In this document: positions 18,255 through 28,703 of the stretch, piece by piece | How the letters are laid out: every line of letters starts with the position of its first letter | Position numbering within the stretch: position 1 is the first letter of the stretch | Assembly: GCA_947372965.1 (NCBI GenBank) | Contig: CANBVR010000006.1 | Coordinates: forward strand, 1 to 48,476 | Reading direction: 5' to 3' | Length of the DNA stretch: 48,476 bases | From: Actinomycetota bacterium | GTDB lineage: Bacteria; Actinomycetota; Actinomycetes; Nanopelagicales; Nanopelagicaceae | Program-made: the position numbers and the translations under genes | Notes under the pieces: generated by a model | What the model was told of the DNA's origin: nothing | Database searches by the model: none | What the model saw: the letters and a program-made list of their open reading frames with translations, nothing else

Positions 18255-19733
18255 CTAATTACCACTTGCGGTGCAAATGAGCGCTGGAGCGGGCAATTTT
18301 CCAGTCAAAAAGTATGAATCCACCTTCTCATCGATGCAGGAGATGCCTCGGCCATGGCCAGTGTGCCCCTCGCCATCGTAGGTGAGCAGGACCGAATTAG
18401 GCATCGCTTTTTTCAGCCCTTGTGACCATTCGTAAGGGGTTGCTGGATCCTTTGTCACACCGATAATCAAGATGGGTGGTGTCTTAATCTTCATTAAATT
18501 CATCTTTGGAATTTGTGGAGGTGCTTTCCAATATTTACAAGGCAGTCCAGCAAAAGCCAGGAATGGTCCAAAGACCGGCGCTGACTTGGCATATGTAATT
18601 GCATCTTTAGACATTGTTGAGAGGGATTCATTGACTGACCAATCAACGCAAGTGATCATTATCGAAATATCATTTTGATTATCAATAAATTTACCGAAGC
18701 CATCGCGACGGTTGTAATCATCTGCAATATTTAATAGTTCTTGTGGATTGGCGCCCCCAATTGCCTGTGATAGCGCTTTAGCCAGAGTAGGCCAGCCATC
18801 CTTGTTGTCATAGAGTGAAGCGGCGAGTGCGGTAATTAATAGAGCTTGGGTTAGCTTTCGATTCTGAGTTGTGATGAGCGGTTTTAGGTCACTTCTATCA
18901 ATTAGCTTTTGAATATCATTTATAGAAAATTCATTTTGCGATGCAACGAAGTCTTTTAGGGCAAGGTCAAACCCAATGGCTTGCTTTCGATTTTGCTCAG
19001 CAAGTGAAATGTTTGGATCGATAGCACCATCCAAAACCATACGCCCAACGCTTTGTGGATAGAGCGCAGCATATAAAGTTCCTAGATAAGTTCCGTAGCT
19101 TTTTCCTAGATAATCTAACTTCTTCTCGCCAAGGGCTAGGCGAAGAAGTTCCATATCTTTTGCGGTTTCCAAAGTGCTGTAGTGGCCAAGTCTTGAACCT
19201 GCAGCCAGCGCGCATTTACTAGCAAAATCTTTAGAGATCTTAACTAGCTCTGTAACTTGAGTGGGGTTGGTGGCCTTTCCATCTTGTGAAAGAAAGGTAT
19301 CTTCTTCGTTATCGCTCAGACATCTAATTGGCTCCGAACCATTTACTCCTCGCGGATCAAAGCCCACTATGTCGTAATTAGCCAACAAACTAGCCGAGAC
19401 TATGGAGTCGGCGTTGTAGGCATAATCAAAGCCAGAGCCACCTGGACCACCTGGGTTTACGATCATAGAACCGATGCGATTTCGTTGATCGCTGGCGCGG
19501 TGGCGTATTACTTGAAGGGTAAAGAATTTTTGGGTAATTTCTTCGTAACTGACCGGAACTTTCAATGTGGTGCATTGAAAGGAGTCATAGCAGCTACTCC
19601 ACTTAAGGTTTTGATGTTGGAACTTATTTAGATTCCAATTTGGGGCCAAACTCTTCTTAATTCCAATAAAAAGCCCTGCGATTAATACAAGTGAGATCAG
19701 GACAGCGCTAATCCAGCGAGTGCGTTTACTCAC
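18255..19733 (-). CDS. Alpha/beta hydrolase, secreted tripeptidyl aminopeptidase-like (TAP-like C-terminus)
   Basis: N-terminal TM; NPGGPGGSG oxyanion motif, GKSYGTYLG nucleophile elbow, GEGHTGHG C-terminal histidine. Confidence 0.9.
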   Translation of the reverse strand: MSKRTRWISAVLISLVLIAGLFIGIKKSLAPNWNLNKFQHQNLKWSSCYDSFQCTTLKVPVSYEEITQKFFTLQVIRHRASDQRNRIGSMIVNPGGPGGSGFDYAYNADSIVSASLLANYDIVGFDPRGVNGSEPIRCLSDNEEDTFLSQDGKATNPTQVTELVKISKDFASKCALAAGSRLGHYSTLETAKDMELLRLALGEKKLDYLGKSYGTYLGTLYAALYPQSVGRMVLDGAIDPNISLAEQNRKQAIGFDLALKDFVASQNEFSINDIQKLIDRSDLKPLITTQNRKLTQALLITALAASLYDNKDGWPTLAKALSQAIGGANPQELLNIADDYNRRDGFGKFIDNQNDISIMITCVDWSVNESLSTMSKDAITYAKSAPVFGPFLAFAGLPCKYWKAPPQIPKMNLMKIKTPPILIIGVTKDPATPYEWSQGLKKAMPNSVLLTYDGEGHTGHGRGISCIDEKVDSYFLTGKLPAPALICTASGN

Positions 19734-19741
19734 CTAAATTC

Positions 19742-20884
19742 TCACTTTAATTGCACCATCAATGCCTCTACCGTTAAAAGGGGGGCAGAATTATGCGCCA
19801 AATTGGTTCGAGTTTTCAAAATCGCTTCAAGTTTGGCCAAAGTTGCCTCCGGGGTCGAACTTTGTGCGAGTTTTGTTATCTCTGAGATTAAATCAATATT
19901 TATTAAAGAATCTTTCGAGTTTGATTGCACCAAGAGAACATCTCTATAGAGAGTGGCAATGTCTAGGAGCGCACGATCTAGGAAGTCTCGGACCATTCGA
20001 GTCGCTCTTGATTTCTGTTCTTTCTCTAACTCTTTAACTGCCTTTGATCCACCTTGCGTCAATTTTGAGCCTTGCTGGCCCCAAGCTTCCTTTAGATTTT
20101 TTAACTCTGCATCATCCCTAATTTGCGCCTCTTCTTCGGCCTCCTTCTTAGCTGCATCAACCAGGGTTGATGCTGCTTTGAAAGCCGAAGCGATATCAGT
20201 TATTTGTAGTGAGAGTTTCAAAATTGCTTCTCGACGATTCCTCGCATCATCACTCTTGGCCAAAAAGCGTGCACGACCAATATGTCCTTGCGAGGCTCTA
20301 GCTGCGAAATTCGCCATTTCTGGGGAAAAATTCTCGGCTATCAAAAGCGCCGCGACAGCATCTGTTGAGGGTGTCCGCAAAATCAAACTTCTAGTTCTTG
20401 ATCTAATTGTTGGAAGTACATCACTTGCTGATGGGGCGCAGAGCAGCCATACGGTTCGTAAACCTGGCTCTTCAACCGCCTTTAACAGCGCATTTGCTGC
20501 TGATTCAGTTAATCGATCAGCATCCTCGATTACAACAACTCGGTAGTTTCCAACTGATGGACTCCATGAGGCGCGAGTAATTAGCTCTCGAACTTCATCG
20601 ATCTTTATTGATAGACCTTCGGTTCGAATCAATTCAACGTCTGCGTGGGTTCCAGCTCGGGCAGTTGTGCAATTAATGCATTCATTGCAACCACCTTTTT
20701 CACAGACAAGCGCAGCGGCAAATGCGATTGCGGCGTTGCTGCGACCAGATCCCGGCGGACCAGTAAATAACCAAGCATGAGTCATCTCTTGTGATTCATT
20801 TGTGGCATCTTTTGAGGCTGCAACGGCTTCAGTTAGTACGTTAACGACTTGCTCTTGGTCTATTAATAAATCAAAGACCGACAT
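19742..20884 (-). CDS. holB: DNA polymerase III delta' subunit
   Basis: HAWLFTGPPGSGRSNAA, CEKGGCNECINC, DADRLTESAANALLKAVEEPG motifs; adjacent to tmk. Confidence 0.92.
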   Translation of the reverse strand: MSVFDLLIDQEQVVNVLTEAVAASKDATNESQEMTHAWLFTGPPGSGRSNAAIAFAAALVCEKGGCNECINCTTARAGTHADVELIRTEGLSIKIDEVRELITRASWSPSVGNYRVVVIEDADRLTESAANALLKAVEEPGLRTVWLLCAPSASDVLPTIRSRTRSLILRTPSTDAVAALLIAENFSPEMANFAARASQGHIGRARFLAKSDDARNRREAILKLSLQITDIASAFKAASTLVDAAKKEAEEEAQIRDDAELKNLKEAWGQQGSKLTQGGSKAVKELEKEQKSRATRMVRDFLDRALLDIATLYRDVLLVQSNSKDSLINIDLISEITKLAQSSTPEATLAKLEAILKTRTNLAHNSAPLLTVEALMVQLK

Positions 20885-22915
20885 CTAGCTCTTCTTTGCT
20901 TTGTTAATCTTTAGTAGCGCAATTTCGGAGACGCGCTCGACGATTTGCGCATGTATCGCTTCAACGCTTGCAGTCCCATCAACAACAAAATATCTTTCCG
21001 GATCTGTATTGGCCAGTGATAAAAATTCCTGACGAACACGTTCATGGAAAGCAATTGGTTCTGCCTCTAGGCGATCGCGCGATTTCAAACGACCTAGCCC
21101 AATTTCTGCTGGAAGATCAATAATTATGGTCACCGTTGGGACCAGAGTTTCGGTAGCCCATCTTGAAATTCGAGCAACCTCGGCTGGTTCAAGTATTCGT
21201 CCCGCACCTTGATAAGCAATTGAAGAATCCAAATATCTATCAGTAATAACAACTTCGCCGCGTTCAAGAGCTGGCTTGATTAAAGCGTAGACATGATTAG
21301 CGCGGTCTGCTGCATAAATTAAAGCTTCAGATCTTGGAGAAATATCTCCTGTTGCATTATCAAGCAAGATGTCGCGCAACTTGTTTCCAAGTGGTGTTCC
21401 ACCAGGTTCACGAGTCAGGATAACTTTTTCACCGATTGATTCTAAGTATTCTTTTAATAATTTAGTCTGTGTTGATTTCCCTGCGCCTTCACCACCTTCA
21501 AATGAAATAAATACTCCAGAATGGGTTACGCCGGTAATTCCACCTAATTCACCGCGGAGCGCCGCCATTACATCAGACCAGAGTGAAACTGTTGGGCGAT
21601 CGCGCATTTGGCGATATGAAACTAGGCCAACTACAACGCCAATAACACCGGCGGCCAACATAGTAAATGCTGCGCCGTTATAGGTAACTTGGAGCGTAGA
21701 AAACTTAAAAGTATGGCGGCCAATCGCAGCAGCAGCTACAGGGGATATTGCTAGAACCCCGACAAGTGAAATTCGAATTAAGGATTGCACGAAAGCGAAG
21801 GTTCGGCCACGAACCTCATCTTCGACTTCCAAGCCCAACATAGTGAATCCAGTAACCCATGAGACTCCAGCGAAGGCGCCGAGAAAGATTGTAAGGATAA
21901 TTGCAAGAACTAAGTTTGTGACAACTGCTAGCAGAATTAAAAAGGCAGATGAGATTGTTAGCGCCGCACCGAATAAGCGTCTGCGTGAGAATTGTGAAAA
22001 TATTTTTGGTCCAACAGAAATACCAAGAGCAAGTCCAGTAAATACTGAAGCAAATAGGACGCCATAAGCGGCATCTCCCGCTTGTAGGTCGCCAACAAAG
22101 GTACGTGCAAGGCCGATTACCGCACCTGCTGCAAAGAAAGCACCGAGCATTCCAAATATTAGGCCGCGAATAACTTTCGAACCGCTTACAAATTTAAATC
22201 CTTCAAGGAGCGACTTTCCAATATTTTCATTCTCGCTCTTCTTATCTGCGCGACCCTTTGGAATCTCCTTTAAGCCAAAGACTATAAAAGCGGTATACAA
22301 GAAAGAAACTGCATCGATATAAAGAGCAATAGAAGCGGTGGAAGCAAATCTAGAGGGAAAAATATTAGTTATTGCAGTTGAGAGAAGAGCAAGTAGCGAG
22401 AACATAAGAGCGGCAATTGGAGCTGTTCCGTATGCAGCAAGTAGTGAAACCTGATTTGCACTCTCTAATTTACTTTTTGGAACTAAGTTTGGAACAGAAG
22501 CTTCCTTTGCTGGTGACCAGAAAAGTGTCACAGCCTCGACTAAAACTGTTGCGGTATAAAGCCATATGTAATTTCCAACAAGTGGTATGGAGAGATATAA
22601 ACCAAATCGCAAGATATCGGTAACGATCATTAAACGGCGACGATCAAAGCGATCAGCAATTACTCCAGCGATTGGTCCTAGAAAAACTGCTGGAAGTAAG
22701 CGAACGATGAAGACGCCAGCAATTGCGAAGTTTGCTTTTTGATAATTGCCACCAGAAAGTTCTTGTGCAAGTGCAGTTGTGGCTAGAAGTCCGAGCCAAT
22801 CTCCAAATGAGGAGAAGGCCATTGAATTCCATAACTTTCGAAATGCCGGGATTGCTAAAACGCTACGGGTATCTGATTGCGCGGGCGCCCCTGGGTAGGG
22901 CAGCGATTTAGACAT
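20885..22915 (-). CDS. tmk: MFS transporter-dTMP kinase fusion
   Basis: Single 676-aa ORF: N-terminal MFS (AGVIADRFDRRRLMIV) followed in frame by HSGVFISFEGGEGAGKSTQTKLLKEYLE...TREPGGTPLG...DRYLDSSIAYQG. Confidence 0.92.
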   Translation of the reverse strand: MSKSLPYPGAPAQSDTRSVLAIPAFRKLWNSMAFSSFGDWLGLLATTALAQELSGGNYQKANFAIAGVFIVRLLPAVFLGPIAGVIADRFDRRRLMIVTDILRFGLYLSIPLVGNYIWLYTATVLVEAVTLFWSPAKEASVPNLVPKSKLESANQVSLLAAYGTAPIAALMFSLLALLSTAITNIFPSRFASTASIALYIDAVSFLYTAFIVFGLKEIPKGRADKKSENENIGKSLLEGFKFVSGSKVIRGLIFGMLGAFFAAGAVIGLARTFVGDLQAGDAAYGVLFASVFTGLALGISVGPKIFSQFSRRRLFGAALTISSAFLILLAVVTNLVLAIILTIFLGAFAGVSWVTGFTMLGLEVEDEVRGRTFAFVQSLIRISLVGVLAISPVAAAAIGRHTFKFSTLQVTYNGAAFTMLAAGVIGVVVGLVSYRQMRDRPTVSLWSDVMAALRGELGGITGVTHSGVFISFEGGEGAGKSTQTKLLKEYLESIGEKVILTREPGGTPLGNKLRDILLDNATGDISPRSEALIYAADRANHVYALIKPALERGEVVITDRYLDSSIAYQGAGRILEPAEVARISRWATETLVPTVTIIIDLPAEIGLGRLKSRDRLEAEPIAFHERVRQEFLSLANTDPERYFVVDGTASVEAIHAQIVERVSEIALLKINKAKKS

Positions 22916-22924
22916 GTGTTAAGC

Positions 22925-25678
22925 CTAGTTGTCCGCCGGGGTGGCGGCCTTTCCTTTTCCAGAGGCAGCCTTCTTCTTTGCCTTTGGCGCACCTGTGGCT
23001 TTCACGACTTTAGCTGTCAATGTCGGGGCAGATTTCTTTGCGCGTTTTGAACTCTTCTTAACACGTGTTGCCCCACCGTTCTCAACTTCCCAAGCACGTC
23101 TTCCCGCAAGTAATTCAAGTCCTCGTTCTAGAGTTAAAAATTCAACGCTATCTCCTCGGCGCAAGGTCGCATTTGTCTCGCCATCAGTAATGTAAATACC
23201 GAAACGACCATCTTTTACTAAAACTTGTTTTTGGCTTGCAGGATCAATTCCCAAATCTTTAAGTGGAGGCTTTGCAACACCGCGGCGGCGAACCTTTGGC
23301 TGCTTGTATATTTCTATTGCTTCATCCAAATTAATTGCAAACAATTGATCTTCTGAAGTTAAAGTTCTGGAATCAGTTCCATGGGTCATGTATGGGCCGT
23401 AGCGGCCATTTTGTACAGTAATTGTTACGCCTTCATATTCACCAAGAGATCTTGGAAGTGACATTAATTGAAGCGCATCATCAAGAGTTATCGTATCTAA
23501 ATTCATTGTAGAAAGAAGAGACGCTGTTTTCGCTTTTGGTGCATCTTTCTTCTTACGTGGCTTCTTTAATTCACCCGTCTTCTTATCAACGACCATTTCT
23601 GGTTCTGGAAGGACTTCAGTTACATAAGGTCCAAAGCGCCCAGATTTTGCAATTAACGGCAAATTGTTTTCGGGATTGATTCCAAGTTCTCGTTCTCCAG
23701 AAGGTTGTGCGAGTAATTCAATTGCAATTTGAAGAGTTAATTCATCTGGCGCCATGGTTTCTGGAATATTGGCAAATTTACGATCATCGCCTTGCCCTTG
23801 TTGAATGTATGCACCAAAACGACCAACGCGAATTTCAATATCTTCACCCATCTTCATCGTATTAATTTGTTGGGCATCAATTGCGCCAAGGTCGGCTGAA
23901 AGTGCTTCTAACCCTGGATTTCCATCAGTTCCAAAGAAGAATCGAGTTAACCATGCAACGCGATCTTCTTCCCCATTTGCGATGCGATCTAGATCTTCTT
24001 CCATCGATGCAGTGAATTCGTAATCAACTAGCTTTCCAAAGTGTTGTTCAAGTAGTCCGGTAACAGAAAATGCCAAGAAGGTTGGAACTAGTGCTCGACC
24101 GCGCTTTGCAACATAACCTCTATCTTGAATTGTTGACATGATTGATGCAAATGTTGAAGGTCGGCCAATGCCTAATTCTTCAAGCTTTTTAACAAGGGTT
24201 GGTTCGGTATAACGCGCTGGTGGCTTGGTTTCGTGGCCCTCATAGCTGTAATTTGTTACCTTCATCGAATCGCCTACCGTCATTGCAGGTAGCCGTTTTG
24301 AATCATCATCTACTTCTTCTTTTTCATCAGTGATCTCTTCATATGCAGCAAGAAATCCTGGGAAAGTTACGACCGAACCATTTGCGCGAAATATTGCTGC
24401 GCCACCTGTTTTGGTTTCAACATCAAAGTCAACGCGCATCTGCATCTTCTTAGCATCAGACATTTGTGATGCGATGGTGCGTTTCCAAATTAAGTCATAC
24501 AAAGCAAATTCATCTCGAGAAAGTTCTGGCGCTAACTCTCCAGGGGTTTTAAATGAATCTCCGGCAGGGCGAATCGCTTCGTGCGCTTCTTGCGCGTTCT
24601 TTGTTTTGCCTTCATAAACTCTTGGTGTTGCGGGAATATATTCAGAACCGTAAAGAGATTTTGCAGAACTTCTCGCCGCCTGGATTGCGCTTTGGGAGAG
24701 AGTCACCGAATCGGTACGCATATAAGTTATGTAACCATTTTCGTAGAGTCTTTGTGCAACGCGCATAGTTAACTGTGCGCCCCAACCAAGTCTGGAACCG
24801 GCATCTTGTTGCATTGTTGAGGTTGTAAATGGCGCCTTTGGACGTTCAGTTCTTGGAGATTCTTCAGTTGATTTAACTACAAGGGCTTTGCCTTGAAGTG
24901 ATTGAACTAATTCATTGGCAGAGGCTTCATCTAGTAGAAGAATATTTGCAGCTGATTTTTCTTTTAATCCGCCATTGGCATCAAAATCATTTGTTGCAGC
25001 GACGCGCTTTCCATCTAGCGAGAGCAATCTGGCGTTAAATCCGGCGTCGCAAGTTGCAGTTAAATCCCACCAACTTGAGGAGATGAAAGCCATACGTTCG
25101 CGTTCGCGTTCAACTATCAACCGTGTAGCAACAGATTGAACGCGGCCAGCGGAAATTCTTGGCATAACTTTCTTCCAAAGAACTGGTGAAAGTCGATAAC
25201 CATAAAGGCGATCTAAAACGCGACGCGTCTCTTGCGCGTCTACTAGACGATAATCTAAATCGCGAGTTTCATTTGCTGCCTTTTGAATTGCTTCTTTTGT
25301 AATTTCATGGAAAACCATTCGTCGGATTGGAATCTTTGGACGAAGCACTTCAATTAAGTGCCAGGCGATCGCCTCACCTTCGCGGTCTTCATCCGTTGCC
25401 AGAATGAGTTCGTCAGCATCTTTCATCAACGCCTTTAGTTCATTAACCTTCGCTCTTTTATCGGGGTTAATTACATAAAGGGGTTCAAAATCTTCCTCAA
25501 TATTTACGCCCTCTTTTGCCCAAGCGATCTTCTTGTATTCCTTTGGGATATCGGCAGCGCGTTGTGGCAGGTCACGAATATGCCCTACTGATGCTTCAAC
25601 AACGTACTCATCCCCGAGGAAGCCGCCAATTTTGCGCGCCTTCGCCGGGGACTCGACGATTACAAGTTTTGTGCCCAT
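22925..25678 (-). CDS. topA: DNA topoisomerase I
   Basis: 917 aa; KLVIVESPAKARKI, LATDEDREGEAIAWH, GYITYMRTDSVTLS, C-terminal topo repeats with Lys/Ala-rich tail. Confidence 0.97.
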   Translation of the reverse strand: MGTKLVIVESPAKARKIGGFLGDEYVVEASVGHIRDLPQRAADIPKEYKKIAWAKEGVNIEEDFEPLYVINPDKRAKVNELKALMKDADELILATDEDREGEAIAWHLIEVLRPKIPIRRMVFHEITKEAIQKAANETRDLDYRLVDAQETRRVLDRLYGYRLSPVLWKKVMPRISAGRVQSVATRLIVERERERMAFISSSWWDLTATCDAGFNARLLSLDGKRVAATNDFDANGGLKEKSAANILLLDEASANELVQSLQGKALVVKSTEESPRTERPKAPFTTSTMQQDAGSRLGWGAQLTMRVAQRLYENGYITYMRTDSVTLSQSAIQAARSSAKSLYGSEYIPATPRVYEGKTKNAQEAHEAIRPAGDSFKTPGELAPELSRDEFALYDLIWKRTIASQMSDAKKMQMRVDFDVETKTGGAAIFRANGSVVTFPGFLAAYEEITDEKEEVDDDSKRLPAMTVGDSMKVTNYSYEGHETKPPARYTEPTLVKKLEELGIGRPSTFASIMSTIQDRGYVAKRGRALVPTFLAFSVTGLLEQHFGKLVDYEFTASMEEDLDRIANGEEDRVAWLTRFFFGTDGNPGLEALSADLGAIDAQQINTMKMGEDIEIRVGRFGAYIQQGQGDDRKFANIPETMAPDELTLQIAIELLAQPSGERELGINPENNLPLIAKSGRFGPYVTEVLPEPEMVVDKKTGELKKPRKKKDAPKAKTASLLSTMNLDTITLDDALQLMSLPRSLGEYEGVTITVQNGRYGPYMTHGTDSRTLTSEDQLFAINLDEAIEIYKQPKVRRRGVAKPPLKDLGIDPASQKQVLVKDGRFGIYITDGETNATLRRGDSVEFLTLERGLELLAGRRAWEVENGGATRVKKSSKRAKKSAPTLTAKVVKATGAPKAKKKAASGKGKAATPADN

Positions 25679-25707
25679 AACTTTTTGGGGAAGTTACTTT
25701 CTACTAG

Positions 25708-27960
25708 TTATGCGATTGAAGTTGCTGCACGACGGTTGCGAACAAGCGCCGCAACAATCACAACAACTGCAAGCAGTGAGACTGCCTTTGAAATTGTTTG
25801 GTGTCCATTAAGTGCGAAACCAACAATTGCTGGAGTGATTAGGAGACCAACCAAGTTCATTACCTTGATTAGTGGGTTGATTGCTGGACCAGCTGTGTCC
25901 TTAAATGGATCACCAACGGTGTCACCAACAATTGTTGCGTGGTGGGCATCTGAACCTTTGCCACCGTGATTTCCATCTTCAACCATCTTCTTTGCGTTAT
26001 CCCAAGCGCCACCTGAGTTAGCAAGGAATACCGCCATCAAAGTTCCGGTGCCAATTGCACCTGCAAGATATGCACCAAGTGCACCAACGCCTAGCCCAAA
26101 TCCAACTGCGATCGGCGCCATAACAGCAAGTAAACCTGGTGTTGCAAGTTCACGTAATGAGTCACGTGTACAAATATCAACTACGCGACCATATTCTGGC
26201 TTCTCGGTACCCTTCATAATTCCAGGGTGCAATCTAAATTGTTCGCGAACTTCATGAACAACTGCGCCAGCTGCGCGAGATACCGCATTGATTGCAAGTC
26301 CAGAGAACATGAATACAACAGCGGCTCCGATAATCAATCCAACTAGGTTACGGGGATTTGCAACATCAAGTACACCTTGGAATTGCAGATCTGTAACTGC
26401 CTTGCCCGCATCTTTAACGGCCAATTTAATTGCGTCTGTAAATGCACCAAAGAGCGCAGTTGCAGCAAGTACCGCTGTTGCAATTGCAATTCCCTTTGTA
26501 ATTGCCTTTGTTGTATTTCCTACGGCATCTAGTGAGGTAAGAATTTGTGCGCCTTCACCCTTTACATCGCCAGACATTTCAGCAATGCCTTGTGCGTTAT
26601 CTGAGATTGGACCAAATGTATCCATCGCAACGATTACGCCAACAGTTGTGAGAAGTCCAGTTCCAGCAAGTGAAACTGCGAAAAGTGAGAGAACGATAGA
26701 TCCCCCACCAAGTAAGAATGCGCCGAATACTGCAGCAGCAATCAAAAGTGCAGAGTAAACAGCAGATTCAAAACCAACTGAAATACCAGCCAAAATTACT
26801 GTTGCCGAACCAGTCTTTGAAGAGGCAGCTACGTCGTTTACTGGACGCTTGCCAACTTCAGTAAAGAAGCCAGTTAGAAGTTGAATAGCAGCAGCAAGAA
26901 CAATTCCAATTAATACTGCGCCAAGAGCAAGTACACGTGGGTTAACAGCGACATTTGCCGCTTCTGCGGTTAGGCCTTCCATCTGCTTAAGTGATGATGG
27001 TAGGTATGTATAAGTTGCAAAACCAACAAGTACGGCCGAAATAATTGCTGACATAAAGAATGAACGATTAATAGCTTGCATCGCTGATTTATCTGATGAA
27101 CGCAACTTAGTGATAAAGATTCCGATGATTGCAGTCAAGATACCGATTGCAGGAACTATCAATGGATAGATAAGACCAGCGTTACCGAATCCAGCCTTGC
27201 CAAGGATCAGTGCAGCAACAAGTGTTACAGCGTATGACTCGAATAGATCTGCTGCCATTCCTGCGCAGTCGCCGACGTTGTCGCCAACGTTGTCAGCAAT
27301 CGTTGCTGGGTTACGTGGGTCATCTTCAGGAATACCTTGTTCGACTTTACCTACGAGGTCAGCACCGACATCTGCCGCCTTTGTAAAGATTCCGCCACCA
27401 ACGCGCATAAACATCGCGAGCATTGCAGCGCCGAAACCAAAACCTTCAAGGACTGAAGGTGCATCTTGGTGGTAGATCGCAACAACAAGTGAAGCGCCAA
27501 GTAGACCAAGGCCAACAGTTGTCATACCAACTACACCGCCGGTACGAAATGCAATCTTTACTGCATTAGCTGCAGACTTCTGGCGAGCTGCTTCTGCAAC
27601 ACGCACATTTGCGCGAACTGCAAGCCACATTCCGTTATAGCCAACAGCTGCTGAGAAGAGGGCGCCTAGAAGGAAGAAGATCGAACGGCCAATACGAATA
27701 TCGGTGTGACCAGGTAGAGCAAAGAGTAAGAAGAAAACAATTCCAACAAAGTAAGAAAGGGTTTTAAATTGGCGGTTTAAATAAGCCGCGGCGCCTTCTT
27801 GGACTGCGCTAGCGATCTCTTGCATCTTCTCTGTGCCTTCACTGGCAGCCAATACTTGGGCGCGAAGGGCATAGGCGATGGCTAGGGCCACCAGCGAGAT
27901 ACCGAGAACTACATAGACATAGGTCAGGTTTGACCCAGTTACTTGGACGAGATTTTCCAC
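25708..27960 (-). CDS. hppA: Membrane-bound proton-translocating pyrophosphatase
   Basis: KAADVGADLVGKVEQGIPEDDPRNPATIADNVGDNVGDCAGMAADLFESY signature. GTG at 27960 preceded by AGGAG preferred over the upstream ATG of the ORF. Confidence 0.96.
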   Translation of the reverse strand: MENLVQVTGSNLTYVYVVLGISLVALAIAYALRAQVLAASEGTEKMQEIASAVQEGAAAYLNRQFKTLSYFVGIVFFLLFALPGHTDIRIGRSIFFLLGALFSAAVGYNGMWLAVRANVRVAEAARQKSAANAVKIAFRTGGVVGMTTVGLGLLGASLVVAIYHQDAPSVLEGFGFGAAMLAMFMRVGGGIFTKAADVGADLVGKVEQGIPEDDPRNPATIADNVGDNVGDCAGMAADLFESYAVTLVAALILGKAGFGNAGLIYPLIVPAIGILTAIIGIFITKLRSSDKSAMQAINRSFFMSAIISAVLVGFATYTYLPSSLKQMEGLTAEAANVAVNPRVLALGAVLIGIVLAAAIQLLTGFFTEVGKRPVNDVAASSKTGSATVILAGISVGFESAVYSALLIAAAVFGAFLLGGGSIVLSLFAVSLAGTGLLTTVGVIVAMDTFGPISDNAQGIAEMSGDVKGEGAQILTSLDAVGNTTKAITKGIAIATAVLAATALFGAFTDAIKLAVKDAGKAVTDLQFQGVLDVANPRNLVGLIIGAAVVFMFSGLAINAVSRAAGAVVHEVREQFRLHPGIMKGTEKPEYGRVVDICTRDSLRELATPGLLAVMAPIAVGFGLGVGALGAYLAGAIGTGTLMAVFLANSGGAWDNAKKMVEDGNHGGKGSDAHHATIVGDTVGDPFKDTAGPAINPLIKVMNLVGLLITPAIVGFALNGHQTISKAVSLLAVVVIVAALVRNRRAATSIA

Positions 27961-28069
27961 GGATACTCCTATTGAGTGTGCTTCATTGGACACGGACTGG
28001 ACTGAAGGATACATATATATTGCATTGCAAACGGCAGGAGATGCAAATTAATAGGTATATTCCCCTCAT

Positions 28070-28702
28070 ATGAATATCTTTAACGCCGAAACTGCGATCA
28101 ATACCTTTGGCCTAGCCGGCATCTATGGGCTCCTTTTCATCGAGACCGCCCTACCCCTTGTGGTGGGCCTGCCCGGCGATTCCCTGCTCTTCATTGCTGG
28201 CGTTGCCGCCTCCGGAACTGGCGCAGTCATCCATATTCACATTTCACTTCTCTGGTTGGCAATTGGCGCGCCAATTGCGGCAATTCTCGGTTCTTCCTTT
28301 GGCCATCACTTAGGTCATCGATACGGCTCAAAACTATTTACAAATCCAAAATCAAAGTTCTTCCATCCAGATCGCTTAGTCACCGCTGAAAAGTGGATGA
28401 GTAAATATGGTCACGGAAAAATGATTTTTCTTGCGCGCTTCGTTCCAGTTGTTCGCCACCTTGTAAATCCAGTCGCTGGCATTATCAAAATGCCTTACAA
28501 AGAATTCTTCTTTTGGAATGTTGTGAGTGCGCTTGTTTGGACTGAAGGGTTTATTTGGGGTGGTTATTTTATTGGTGAGAAATTAAAGGGCTCAGTTGAT
28601 AAATATATTTTCCCAATTGTCGCCGTAATTGTAATTCTTTCAGTGGCTCCAATTATATGGGAGTTCTTTAAAGAGTGGCGTACTAAAAAGCACTTATCTT
28701 AA
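28070..28702 (+). CDS. DedA family membrane protein
   Basis: GLLFIETALPLVVGLPGDSLLFIAGV, FLARFVPVVRHLVNPVAGIIKMPYKEFFFWN motifs. Confidence 0.93.
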   Translation: MNIFNAETAINTFGLAGIYGLLFIETALPLVVGLPGDSLLFIAGVAASGTGAVIHIHISLLWLAIGAPIAAILGSSFGHHLGHRYGSKLFTNPKSKFFHPDRLVTAEKWMSKYGHGKMIFLARFVPVVRHLVNPVAGIIKMPYKEFFFWNVVSALVWTEGFIWGGYFIGEKLKGSVDKYIFPIVAVIVILSVAPIIWEFFKEWRTKKHLS

Positions 28703-28703
28703 A

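Noticed and set aside
22925-23100. Lys/Ala-rich topA C-terminus as a novel module
   Set aside because: Basic C-terminal tails are common in actinobacterial topoisomerase I.
26288-26758. 156-aa + strand ORF inside hppA
   Set aside because: Antisense shadow ORF of a strongly supported hppA coding region.
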